Part shown: positions 1-7,186 of the stretch, piece after piece | Position numbering within the stretch: the first letter of the stretch is position 1 | Layout of the letters: every line of letters begins with the position of its first letter | Assembly (NCBI GenBank): GCA_021796315.1 | Contig: JAJYOH010000054.1 | Span: 1 to 17,414 of the forward strand | DNA length: 17,414 nucleotides | Direction: 5' to 3' | Source: Chloroflexota bacterium | GTDB lineage: Bacteria; Chloroflexota; Anaerolineae; Anaerolineales; Villigracilaceae | Translations under genes and position numbers: made by a program | Notes under the pieces: model-generated | Seen by the model: the letters and a program-made list of their open reading frames with translations, nothing else | Told to the model about the DNA's origin: nothing | Database searches by the model: none

Positions 1-2
1 GC

Positions 3-119
3 TATGCCGCTCTGGCAACGGTCTTGAATACCGCCAAACGACATGGGCAGAGCGCTTTTCAGAAACTGGTTGCCTTGCTAGGCCAGCCTGTTTTGCCTTT
101 CCTCGACGCTACCGTGTGA
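3..119 (+). CDS. Transposase C-terminal fragment (probably IS66-like), cut by the window edge
   Basis: The third frame is open from the left edge to a TGA at 117-119 and encodes 38 residues, beginning YAALATVLNTAKRHGQSAF and ending FLDATV. The 'VLNTAKRHGQSAFQKL' style (a short helix with TAK/R-x-GQ before a loosely conserved tail) is what I remember from the extreme C-terminus of IS66-type DDE transposases. This is recognition from memory, not a search. The rest of the gene lies outside the window, so intactness cannot be judged. The repeat-rich DNA immediately downstream fits an insertion-prone spot. It could instead be the tail of another transposase family. Confidence 0.5.
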   Translation, partial: YAALATVLNTAKRHGQSAFQKLVALLGQPVLPFLDATV

Positions 120-191
120 CCTGTTACAAGATTTTTAGTGACTTTGTGCCTTTGTATTTAACCTACAAGATTATCTCTCCCGATATTTTTA

Positions 192-262
192 GCCACAGAT
201 TTCACGGATTCTCACGGACAAAGAAGTGGAAAAATTCGTGCCAATTTGTGCTAATCCGTGGC
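192..262. repeat. Imperfect inverted repeat, 'gccacagatt ... aatccgtggc' type
   Basis: The left arm (192-218) begins gccacagatttcac. The right arm (235-262) ends gctaatccgtggc. Folded together they match at about 20 of 28 positions with one gap, around a roughly 16-nt A-rich loop. Each arm also repeats a 'cac-gg/aa-att' unit internally, giving about 12-bp periodicity. From memory, similar sequences with ATCCGTGGC ends recur in intergenic DNA of many environmental bacterial genomes. Its function is unknown, and no protein-coding role is apparent. Confidence 0.6.
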
Positions 263-323
263 AAAAAAGAAAATGCCCAGACCTTTGTCCGAAGATCAAA
301 TTTCTGAACTTGACCTGATGTGT

Positions 324-517
324 ATTTGTAATATATACCCGTCACGGTCACAAATTGCGGTTTTCAGAATCTAGAAAATTGAACCGCAACCCTGAAAAAA
401 ACGCAGGGCTTAGCACGCTAAGGACGCTAAGATAAGTGCATTTTCTTTGCGTTCTTTGCGGACTTAGCGGTAAGAAAAAAGCGCAGGAAGTGACCGTGTT
501 CAGTATATAATACAAAT
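324..517. repeat. 194-bp nested inverted-repeat element
   Basis: The outer arms at 324-351 and 490-517 are inverted copies identical at 23 of 28 positions, beginning atttgta and ending cacggtcac inward. Inside are a perfect 8-bp hairpin ttgcggtt/aaccgcaa (355-362 with 382-389), a short ccctg/caggg hairpin, and a third imperfect pair built from cgctaag-type units (about 415-436) and ctttgcg/cttagcgg units (445-471). No open frame of quality lies inside. The long terminal inverted repeats resemble a MITE or a structured palindromic repeat. No target-site duplication was identified. Confidence 0.6.
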
Positions 518-608
518 CGGCAAGGGGAAATGTTGAATACTTGCCGGGTTTCAACTTTATTGATCTCAACAAATTGAATATTTCAAAAACCGCTCTCACA
601 AAACCGCT

Positions 609-632
609 CTCGCCGCCGTCCCCGGCGGCGAG
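609..632. repeat. GC-rich perfect hairpin, 10-bp stem
   Basis: ctcgccgccg (609-618) pairs perfectly with cggcggcgag (623-632) around a tccc loop. It is followed by another GC-rich stretch (gacgccgcccgg). No T-tract follows on either strand, so it does not look like an intrinsic terminator. It resembles a REP-like palindromic unit. Its G+C content contrasts with the AT-rich DNA on both sides. Confidence 0.6.
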
Positions 633-650
633 GACGCCGCCCGGAGCAAA

Positions 651-673
651 CTTACAAAACAGACTTTTGCAAG
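651..673. repeat. Short imperfect palindrome
   Basis: cttacaaaa (651-659) and ttttgcaag (665-673) are inverted copies at 8 of 9 positions around cagac. It sits 18 bp after the GC-rich hairpin and may belong to the same composite repeat unit. No regulatory role can be assigned. Confidence 0.4.
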
Positions 674-961
674 AGGTCTGATAAAGAAGGAGAAGTTCAG
701 CGGACGAGTTTCCTCGCCTGTTGTTATTTCACGCCTGGACGAATAGGATGCTATTTTTCCCCGTTGTTTTCGCTTCATTCTCGCATTGTGGCCGATGTGG
801 ATTCGTCTTATACTGAGCATAAGTTGGCAGTCTGACCCATGTTCATTTTGATAATGGGATCGCTGTTTAGGGGCGATGCGGGTATGACAATGTACCAGGG
901 ATAAACGTGTTTGCTGTTCGAGCGTTTTGTCGCGGTTTGTCGATCATTTCAGGAACGTAAT

Positions 962-2071
962 ATGTCGTCGAAATACTTTCTCAAATATGAGCAGGATCAA
1001 CGCAGGCGGACTCTTGCAGTTATTGTCTGGGTGGTGCTGGCTGCGGCGATTATCCTTGGATTGTTCGATATTCAATTTAATACCTGGGTATCGGTCATTG
1101 CACTATTTGGCACGGCCGTTCTTTGTATTCCCATCCTTGTTCTAAATGCAAAAGGATATTTCTCCCTGGCGGCTTTTCTGCTGAGTTTTGTTATCCTCGT
1201 GGTCATCACTGTTAATATGTATGACGGCAATGGCGTACATGATCCCGGTCTGTTGGCTTATCCGATATTCATCATGGTGGGGACATTGTTGTTTGGCAAA
1301 CGCGCCTCCCCTTATTTTGCGCTTGCCACGATAGGCTCTCTCACCTTGATCGTCTGGCTGGAAATCTTCAAATATATACATCCAAAGATCGGCCCCACCA
1401 CGTTTGGGATCCTTATTCCCACGATCACCTTATTGCTGGTGTCGGCAATGATCATCTGGGTGATCGTGGAGAATATCGAGAAGAATTTAAAACGGGCCAG
1501 GGATTCTGAAGCCGAGCTTCGCCAGAATTATGACCTGACCCTCAAAGCGTGGGCGAAAGTTTTGGAATATCGCGATAGGGAGACGGAAGGCCACAGCCGC
1601 CGGTTGGTCAAGTTGAGCGACCGGTTGGGACGCGCCCTGGGGTTGAGCGAAGAAGAACTCGTCCATCTGCGACGCGGGGCGTTGATCCATGACATTGGCA
1701 AATTAGCCATACCGGATGAAGTTCTATTGAAACCCGATGTATTGGATGAAAACGAAAGGGAGCTTATCCGAAAGCATACCATCTATGCCAGGCAGATGCT
1801 TTCCGAAATCGCGTTTCTGCAGCCGGCGATCAGTGTCGCATACAGCCATCATGAAAGCTGGGATGGTCAGGGCTATCCCGAAGGAATGAAGGGGGAGGAA
1901 ATTCCGCTTTTGGCGCGCTTGTTTGCAGTGGTCGATACGTGGGATGCGCTGCGGTCGGAACGAGTTTACCGCCCGGCCTGGAGCGCAGAGAAAACAGCGG
2001 CCTATCTAAAAGAAAATGCAGGGATCAAATACGACCCTCACATTGTCGAAGTCTTTCTTGATCTTATTTGA
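962..2071 (+). CDS. Membrane-bound HD-GYP domain protein (putative cyclic-di-GMP phosphodiesterase)
   Basis: The 369-aa protein has a five- to six-helix membrane region (about residues 17-36, 42-62, 66-86, 97-111, 117-137, 146-170). A short helical linker (171-200) leads to a C-terminal HD-GYP domain. Diagnostic motifs are HDIGK (243-247), HHESW (296-300) running into DGQGYP (301-306), and VDTWDAL (324-330). HD-GYP enzymes hydrolyse cyclic-di-GMP at a metal centre; activity is inferred from the intact motifs. The membrane part is not a named sensor domain I recognise. The frame is open back to a TTG at 911, but ATG 962 is preferred because aggaa lies about 7 nt upstream. The gene is convergent with its right neighbour, 24 bp away, with no obvious terminator between them. 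Confidence 0.9.
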   Translation: MSSKYFLKYEQDQRRRTLAVIVWVVLAAAIILGLFDIQFNTWVSVIALFGTAVLCIPILVLNAKGYFSLAAFLLSFVILVVITVNMYDGNGVHDPGLLAYPIFIMVGTLLFGKRASPYFALATIGSLTLIVWLEIFKYIHPKIGPTTFGILIPTITLLLVSAMIIWVIVENIEKNLKRARDSEAELRQNYDLTLKAWAKVLEYRDRETEGHSRRLVKLSDRLGRALGLSEEELVHLRRGALIHDIGKLAIPDEVLLKPDVLDENERELIRKHTIYARQMLSEIAFLQPAISVAYSHHESWDGQGYPEGMKGEEIPLLARLFAVVDTWDALRSERVYRPAWSAEKTAAYLKENAGIKYDPHIVEVFLDLI

Positions 2072-2095
2072 TTCAGTTTGCTTCCATTCATAAAA

Positions 2096-3202
2096 TCAGG
2101 AAGTTACTTCGCCGACATTCGAATCGTAACGCCTGCGATAATAAAGCAGGGCCAGTAACAGTCCAAATTGGATGGCGGCTGGCACGATGGTGGAGAACTG
2201 GTCAAAATAGAATTCCATCAAATTGACAATGGTGATGGAAAGCAGAAGACCAAAATAACTGATGCGAATTCCCAGTTTATCCCGCCCCGCGACGATCAGC
2301 CAGGCTCCAGCCAGGAGAGTCAATCCGCAGGCCGCTTTCAGGGCGTTCTCGCCCAGGAACCAGCTTAGACTTGTAGAGCCGGTCAGCCGCCCGGCTGAAG
2401 TCAAACTGGCAAGCGGGGTCTGAAAAGGCAGTGAGCGTGAAATCGGCGGGAATAATAAAATGAAATCCAGCATGGCCCAAATGCCCATCACGCCCAATCC
2501 TGCGACCAGGATCGTTTTGAGACGCGATCGATTTACCCAGCGTTTCTCGAACGCGCTCCACTTGTGGGCGATTCGTTCTGTCCAGTTTGGTTCGTCCGGG
2601 ATGACTGTTATGGCATTTGATTCAACGAATTGCAGCAATTCTTCTGCCAGCCGGGTCAGGTCCGGGTTTTCATTCTGGGCAACGATATAGTGCAGGCGGG
2701 CATTCAGGGCGGCGTGTTCGCCTGTGTCCAGATCACGATCCAGGACTTCCTGCAAGGTATCGAAGGCCCGATAAAGTTCAGAGCGCGCATCGCGGTCCGG
2801 GCTGCGGCGTATTTCCAGGTAGAAAAGGACGACCAGCAGGAATAAAGTGTAAACAATGGGGGCAGCTGGTGGATAAAAATAATCATTCGTCTTCGTAATG
2901 AATTTCCCGACTTCGTCAATGAACAGCCCAACACCCATGCCTGCCAGAATTGATCCCCATGTGTAAACCCAGCGATTTGCATAAACAGCCATGATGATGG
3001 CGCTGATGAACAACGCCAGTCCACCCCATAACAAGTGGGCGATGTGAAGAGTTCCATTGCCTATTTGCGGATAACCGGTCAGTTTGAGATATAAGCGCGT
3101 CACCGAAACCGTCACGGCAAAGCTAAGCAGGATCAAACGAACATAAAAGTCAGCGCCTTCGCGCTCAACCGCTTTTCGAACCCGACTGGTCATCCGCAGC
3201 AT
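2096..3202 (-). CDS. Conserved multi-pass membrane protein of unknown function
   Basis: The 368-aa product has about eight hydrophobic helices: four N-terminal (about 21-41, 52-74, 78-96, 114-131), a soluble segment of nearly 100 residues (about 132-228, charged and helical), then four more (229-250, 286-306, 312-330, 339-356). Striking motifs are IAHLLWGG (54-61) and GVGLFIDEVGKFITKTNDYFYPP (90-112 region). The acidic and aromatic residues there sit in or beside a membrane helix and may form a functional site. I recall similar hypothetical proteins in Chloroflexota and Actinobacteria but no function. Start: GGAGG lies 4 nt before the ATG at 3202. The frame stays open to an ATG at 3274 without a good ribosome binding site, and an ATG at 3193 is a third option. 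It is divergent from the ABC permease gene. Confidence 0.8.
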   Translation of the reverse strand: MLRMTSRVRKAVEREGADFYVRLILLSFAVTVSVTRLYLKLTGYPQIGNGTLHIAHLLWGGLALFISAIIMAVYANRWVYTWGSILAGMGVGLFIDEVGKFITKTNDYFYPPAAPIVYTLFLLVVLFYLEIRRSPDRDARSELYRAFDTLQEVLDRDLDTGEHAALNARLHYIVAQNENPDLTRLAEELLQFVESNAITVIPDEPNWTERIAHKWSAFEKRWVNRSRLKTILVAGLGVMGIWAMLDFILLFPPISRSLPFQTPLASLTSAGRLTGSTSLSWFLGENALKAACGLTLLAGAWLIVAGRDKLGIRISYFGLLLSITIVNLMEFYFDQFSTIVPAAIQFGLLLALLYYRRRYDSNVGEVTS

Positions 3203-3342
3203 GAGGCCTCCGAAGCATTTGTGATTCTTGAAAGGAAACGATGTTGGTAATTGAATTATATCCATAGTTTTCATGGAATAGCATATCTTAAATTACCTGC
3301 TTCTTTTCGTTGTCATGCAGGTTGGTTGTATGGTAAATTTGC

Positions 3343-5076
3343 ATGGTTATGAATCCTCGCGTCGAGATATTTCAAACCAATGTTCCCGCCCAAAGGCGCG
3401 CGACCATTGCCGATGTGGTCATCCTGCTTAGCCTGGCTGTGCTGTTTTACGGCGGTCTGACTCTGGCAACCAGTTTTGCCAACCAGCCGACCACCGCGGA
3501 GCAGATATCGCTTGCACCCGGCGCATTGCCGCTCTACACACTTTTCTCTGTGGGGCGGATGCTGGCGGCTTATCTTCTGTCCACGTTGTTCACACTTTTT
3601 TATGGACGCATGGCCGCCTACAATCGCCGCGCGGAAAAGATCATGCTGCCTCTGCTGGATGTTTTGCAGTCCGTGCCGATTTTGTCCTTCCTGCCCGTTG
3701 TGCTGATTAGCTTGAGCGCCATCATGCCGCAACGCCTCGCCGCCGAGCTGGCCTCCGTTGTATTGATCTTTACCTCGCAAGCCTGGAACATGACCTTTGC
3801 CTGGTATCAATCGCTGACCACCATCCCGAAGGAATTGCGCGAGGCCAGCTCCATTTTCCGCTTGAACGCCTGGATGCGCTTCAAGACCATGGAACTGCCT
3901 TTTGGCGCGATCCCGCTTATTTGGAATAGCATGATGTCATGGGCGGGCGGCTGGTTCTTTTTGATGGCCGCCGAGATATTCACCGTTGGGCAGCAGTCAT
4001 ATCGTTTGCCGGGGCTGGGCGCATATTTGCAAGCCGCTGCATTTCAGGGCAATATTCCAGCCATTGCCTGGGGGCTTGGCACATTGGTATTTGTCATTGT
4101 GATCATGGATCAATGGATTTGGCGTCCATTGCTGGCCTGGGCCGACCGCTTCAAAATTGAAATGGTCGAAGGCGATAACCCGCCAACCTCCTGGTTTTAT
4201 GACCTCCTGCATAATGCCCGCCTTGTCAGTTGGTTCGAAAATCGTGTTGCATCTCCGATCATGGAATGGTTCGACGCTTCGATCATTCGCCGTTATCCGT
4301 TGGAAAATGAATCGGATGGAGGCGGCGAACGCCAATCGGCTGGACTTTATCTGGCAACGTTCCTCGGCGCTGGTCTGCTTCTTTATGGCGGATACCGCCT
4401 CGGCCTGGGAATGATCGGGCTTCCGTTAAATGAGTGGATCAGCATCTTATGGGGAGTCCTTGCCACCATGCTGCGCGTCTTCATTTCATTGGTGATCGCC
4501 ATGGCCTGGACCATTCCACTCGGTTATGCCATCGGCTCGAATCCGCGTACCGCGGCCTGGCTTCAACCTATTGTTCAGGTGGTCGCTTCCTTGCCTGCCA
4601 CAGCCTTGTTCCCGGTGCTGGTCGCAGCGCTGGCAACTCTGGCTGGTGGATTGAACATGGCCGCTGTATTATTGATGTTGATGGGCACGCAATGGTATCT
4701 TTTGTTCAACATCATCGCTGGATCAGCCGCCATCCCGCAGGATTTGAAATATACAACTTCGTTATTGGGTATCAAAGGCTGGGAACGCTGGCGGACGTTG
4801 ATCCTGCCAGCGCTGTTCCCATTCATTATCACTGGAGCGATTACCGCCGGAGGCGGCGCATGGAACGCCAGCATCGTGGCTGAATACATTCAATTTGGCG
4901 GAAAGACAATGCACGTCACAGGCATTGGCGCGGTCATTGCGGGCGCAACCTCCAGCGGCGATTACACTTTGTTGCTGGCCGCCACGCTGTCCATGATCCT
5001 GACCGTGGTTTTGATCAACCGTCTGCTCTGGCGGCGGCTGTATCGTCTCGCCGAAGAACAGTTCAAGATGGAGTAA
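3343..5076 (+). CDS. ABC transporter permease, two fused NitT/TauT-type membrane domains
   Basis: This 577-aa protein carries two binding-protein-dependent permease domains in one chain. The first (about 20-265) has the EAA-type cytoplasmic loop 'IPKELREASSIFRLNAW' at 161-177. The second (about 335-565) has the equivalent 'IPQDLKYTTSLLGIKGW' at 464-480. A hydrophilic linker (266-333) joins them. Canonical systems of this type use two separate identical or paired permeases, so one copy could form the whole channel. The second loop has lost the classic E-A-A residues (YTTS in place of EAAS), so the halves have diverged. The ATPase gene starts 3 nt after the stop. No solute-binding protein is nearby, so the substrate is unknown; nitrate, sulfonate or taurine are only family associations. 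ATG 3349 is an alternative start; neither has a strong ribosome binding site. Confidence 0.88.
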   Translation: MVMNPRVEIFQTNVPAQRRATIADVVILLSLAVLFYGGLTLATSFANQPTTAEQISLAPGALPLYTLFSVGRMLAAYLLSTLFTLFYGRMAAYNRRAEKIMLPLLDVLQSVPILSFLPVVLISLSAIMPQRLAAELASVVLIFTSQAWNMTFAWYQSLTTIPKELREASSIFRLNAWMRFKTMELPFGAIPLIWNSMMSWAGGWFFLMAAEIFTVGQQSYRLPGLGAYLQAAAFQGNIPAIAWGLGTLVFVIVIMDQWIWRPLLAWADRFKIEMVEGDNPPTSWFYDLLHNARLVSWFENRVASPIMEWFDASIIRRYPLENESDGGGERQSAGLYLATFLGAGLLLYGGYRLGLGMIGLPLNEWISILWGVLATMLRVFISLVIAMAWTIPLGYAIGSNPRTAAWLQPIVQVVASLPATALFPVLVAALATLAGGLNMAAVLLMLMGTQWYLLFNIIAGSAAIPQDLKYTTSLLGIKGWERWRTLILPALFPFIITGAITAGGGAWNASIVAEYIQFGGKTMHVTGIGAVIAGATSSGDYTLLLAATLSMILTVVLINRLLWRRLYRLAEEQFKME

Positions 5077-5079
5077 TCA

Positions 5080-6381
5080 ATGAACGGAACAGCTTTATTG
5101 GATGTCCGAAGCGTCAATCAAATGTATGGAAGTGGTGCGCGCCGCTTTACGGCCGTGGAAAATATCAACCTATCCATGAAAGAGGGCGAGTTCGTTGCCC
5201 TGGTTGGACCGTCAGGATGCGGCAAGAGTACGTTGTTGCGAATCATTACCGGCTTGAACAAACCTTCATCTGGCGTGGTCTTGTATCGTGATAATGTTGT
5301 CAGCGGAGTTAACCCACATGCCACCATCGTCTTTCAGACTTTCGCTTTATTTCCGTGGCTGACCGTTCAAGAGAATGTCGAGGTGGCGCTCAAGGCACGC
5401 GGCGTGGCTGTCGAGGAACGCGCCAAACGCGCCGAGGCTTTGTTGGATAAAGTTGGTTTGGATGGATTCGAGAACGCTTATCCGCGTGAACTTTCGGGCG
5501 GGATGCGTCAGAAGGTTGGCTTTGCGCGCGCCATGGCTGTCGAGCCGGAATTGCTTTGTCTCGATGAACCTTTCTCTGCTCTGGATGTTCTGTCTGCGGA
5601 GGCTTTGCGCGGCGAGTTGCTTGAATTGTGGACATCAGGCCAAATTCCAACCAAAGCTATTTTGATGGTCACACATAATATCGAAGAGGCGATTACTTTG
5701 GCGGATCGCATCGTCGTTATGGAAAAGGAACCGGGCCGCATCGTGGCGGATATCGCGGTTGACCTGCCTCAGCCGCGCCAGCGCAAATCACCTGAGTTTA
5801 TCGGCATGGTGGACATGGTTTACGCCACGCTGGCAGGTCAGACTTTACCCGAGACTCAGGAAATGGGTTCGGCCCCGGGCGAGCCCGGTCGGACACGGCC
5901 CCTGCCTGATGTACATGTATCAAACGTGGCTGGTTTGCTTGAGGCGCTGGCGGAAAAGCCGGGTGACCGCGCTGATATTTATCAGTTCGTCGAAGAGCTT
6001 AAAGTCGATTCGGATCATGTATTGCGGCTGACTGAGGCCGCTGAACTTCTCGGCTTTGCCACAGTCGAGAAAGGCGATATCTCACTGACTTCGCTTGGGC
6101 AGACTTTTGCTGAAGCCTCCATTTTGGCGCGCAAGGAAATCTTTGCCACGCGCATCCGCCGCCTGCCAACCTTCCGTTGGATGCTCAACATACTGGAGAA
6201 AGCCGACAAGCACGAACTCGAATGGGATGTCATCCAGTCTGCGTTGGAGTTGGAATTCCCGGCTGCCGAGGCTGAAAAGCAGGTCGAGATCGCTGTGAAC
6301 TGGGGACGTTATGCTGAGATCCTGGCTTATGATGACGACAAGGCAACTATTTATTTGGAAGCTGTTCCGGCCACGAAATAA
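5080..6381 (+). CDS. ABC transporter ATP-binding protein with a C-terminal AAA-associated-type domain
   Basis: Residues 1-255 are a complete NitT/TauT-type ABC ATPase: Walker A GPSGCGKST (43-51), Q-loop Q86 in VFQTF, signature LSGGM (138-142), Walker B LLCLDEP (158-164), D-loop SALD (166-169) and switch His199. After a proline/glycine-rich linker (256-278), residues about 280-425 form an extra domain. I match it from memory to the AAA-associated C-terminal family (PF09821), found on ATPases paired with fused permeases. It contains 'LTEAAELLGFATVEKGDISLTSLG', which reads like a winged-helix fold, and may regulate transport. The gene is 3 nt behind the permease with GGAG about 8 nt before ATG, indicating one transcript. 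The usual length for the ATPase alone is near 250-270 aa. Confidence 0.9.
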   Translation: MNGTALLDVRSVNQMYGSGARRFTAVENINLSMKEGEFVALVGPSGCGKSTLLRIITGLNKPSSGVVLYRDNVVSGVNPHATIVFQTFALFPWLTVQENVEVALKARGVAVEERAKRAEALLDKVGLDGFENAYPRELSGGMRQKVGFARAMAVEPELLCLDEPFSALDVLSAEALRGELLELWTSGQIPTKAILMVTHNIEEAITLADRIVVMEKEPGRIVADIAVDLPQPRQRKSPEFIGMVDMVYATLAGQTLPETQEMGSAPGEPGRTRPLPDVHVSNVAGLLEALAEKPGDRADIYQFVEELKVDSDHVLRLTEAAELLGFATVEKGDISLTSLGQTFAEASILARKEIFATRIRRLPTFRWMLNILEKADKHELEWDVIQSALELEFPAAEAEKQVEIAVNWGRYAEILAYDDDKATIYLEAVPATK

Positions 6382-6403
6382 AGGTGTAAAATTTAGTTAA
6401 GGA

Positions 6404-6417
6404 TTCGATATATCGAA
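6404..6417. promoter_or_regulatory. Perfect 14-bp palindrome before the DUF4404 gene
   Basis: ttcgata/tatcgaa is a perfect palindrome located 12 nt before the ATG at 6429, immediately ahead of the agaggtg ribosome binding site. It could be an operator or simply chance: a perfect 14-bp palindrome is expected about once in a window of this size. No promoter pair is clear in the 47-nt gap. Confidence 0.25.
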
Positions 6418-6428
6418 AGAGGTGCTTT

Positions 6429-6701
6429 ATGGACGATACAAAACTTCGTGAATTGCTGGAACAACTGCATGGCGAACTCGAACATACGCAAAGCGTGGAC
6501 GATAAGGGCCGCGCCCTTTTGAGAGACCTCGACGCAGATATTCGCGGACTTCTGAATCGCTCCCAAGGCGATGCCTTGCAGGTGCAGCCCCCGATGATGG
6601 GACGCCTGGAAGATACCATCGATCATTTCGAAATTACGCATCCCACCCTGACCATGGCCCTGTCCGAGTTGCTGACTGCTTTGAACAACGCCGGGATTTG
6701 A
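6429..6701 (+). CDS. DUF4404 family protein
   Basis: The 90-aa soluble, mainly helical, acidic protein opens MDDTKLRELLEQLHGELE and has a conserved-looking 'LLRDLDADIRGLL' block and an 'FEITHPTLTMALSELLTAL' end. I recognise this as the pattern of DUF4404, a small family of unknown function. Its length matches the family as I remember it. AGAGGTG lies about 6 nt before the ATG. It follows the ABC ATPase by 47 nt on the same strand and is closed by the terminator at 6721, so it is probably the last cistron of that transcript. No functional link to transport is evident. Confidence 0.8.
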   Translation: MDDTKLRELLEQLHGELEHTQSVDDKGRALLRDLDADIRGLLNRSQGDALQVQPPMMGRLEDTIDHFEITHPTLTMALSELLTALNNAGI

Positions 6702-6720
6702 TCCGGTTGCATTCCAATCG

Positions 6721-6755
6721 AAAACGCGGACGATTATTTCGTCCGCGTTTTCTTC
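6721..6755 (+). terminator. Intrinsic terminator (or attenuator) hairpin
   Basis: aaaacgcggacga (6721-6733) pairs perfectly over 13 bp with tcgtccgcgtttt (6739-6751) across a 5-nt loop; the T-rich flank runs ttttcttcatctt. It ends the permease-ATPase-DUF4404 unit. The A/T-rich base of the stem would let it work on both strands. It lies only about 25 bp before the next start codon. Confidence 0.85.
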
Positions 6756-6779
6756 ATCTTATTCATCGCAGGAGTATCC

Positions 6780-7046
6780 ATGTCCAAACTCATCCCGGCC
6801 GCCGAGCGGATCGTCCGTGCCCGCGCCTTGATCCAACAAGCCCGAGACCTGCCCATTCCGGCAGAAAATGGCCGCAACAATTTTTCCTACATCGCACAGG
6901 TCAAGTCTCTTTTACAGCAGGCACGTGACCTGGTCAAGTTCATTCGTCTGACGCCAAGCGCTACGCCAGAGATCAAGGAAGAAGTCAACAAAATCCATGA
7001 AGAGGCCGATCAAGCCGATAGAGAAATTTTGCATGACAATAATTAA
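6780..7046 (+). CDS. Small helical hypothetical protein
   Basis: The 88-aa product begins MSKLIPAAERIVRARALIQQ and is predicted to be almost all helix, with a repeated 'L-x-Q-A-R-D-L' motif (IQQARDLPIP near 18-27, LLQQARDLVKF near 44-54). It reads like a short helical hairpin or bundle with no membrane segment and no catalytic motif. AGGAG at 6770-6774 is 5 nt before the ATG. I do not recognise a named family; similar small proteins seem to occur in Chloroflexota. Because a terminator hairpin sits just upstream, expression needs either read-through from the ABC unit or a promoter placed before the hairpin. Confidence 0.75.
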   Translation: MSKLIPAAERIVRARALIQQARDLPIPAENGRNNFSYIAQVKSLLQQARDLVKFIRLTPSATPEIKEEVNKIHEEADQADREILHDNN

Positions 7047-7078
7047 GACATTGGAGTTCTTCAAGAACTCCAATGTCT
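7046..7078. terminator. Perfect 16-bp palindrome between convergent genes, possible terminator
   Basis: agacattggagttctt (7046-7061) and aagaactccaatgtct (7063-7078) are perfect inverted copies around one base; in RNA the loop would open to several bases. It begins on the last base of the preceding stop codon. On the plus strand it is followed by an A-rich run, not T's. Read on the minus strand it is followed by ttaattatt, so it fits best as a terminator for the cyclophilin gene, with weaker action on the plus strand. Confidence 0.55.
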
Positions 7079-7093
7079 AAAAATAAACTCACA

Positions 7094-7152
7094 CGTCATT
7101 GCGAGGGGTTTTCTTCCCCGAAGCAATCCCCACCTTTGCGGAGGAGATTGCT
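7094..7152. repeat. CGTCATTGCGAG-type palindromic intergenic repeat
   Basis: The unit starts cgtcattgcgagggg and ends in gattgct. Inside it, gggg/cccc forms one small hairpin (near 7104-7119), and agcaatccccacc (7122-7134) pairs with ggaggagattgct (7140-7152) at 11 of 13 positions. From memory, repeats starting CGTCATTGCGAG with a GAAGCAATC core are widespread in intergenic DNA of many bacterial phyla. It lies between two convergent genes, a common place for such elements. Confidence 0.65.
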
Positions 7153-7186
7153 CAACTGCACTGCACCTTCTTAATTTCTTTCTGCG

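Larger units (their letters stand above)
120..961. other. Gene-free, repeat-rich intergenic region
   Basis: About 840 bp between the transposase tail and the HD-GYP gene contain no convincing gene. The short open frames here have low-complexity translations, lack ribosome binding sites and are explained by inverted repeats. Separately listed are an imperfect inverted repeat at 192-262, a nested inverted-repeat element at 324-517, a GC-rich hairpin at 609-632 and a short palindrome at 651-673. From about 675 to 961 I see no feature I can name and no well-spaced -35/-10 pair for the downstream gene. Confidence 0.6.

Noticed and set aside
116..307. 63-aa plus-strand open frame after the transposase tail
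   Set aside because: No ribosome binding site, starts inside the transposase frame's end and runs through the inverted repeat at 192-262; composition looks non-coding.
348..820. Two minus-strand open frames (83 and 74 aa)
   Set aside because: Their translations are produced by the inverted repeats (for example PLSPQRTQRK from the cgctaag/ctttgcg units) and the GC hairpin; no start signals and no family resemblance.
3313..3810. 165-aa minus-strand open frame opposite the permease
   Set aside because: Antisense shadow of a confidently identified permease; the translation is rich in Gln/His/Gly with no domain.
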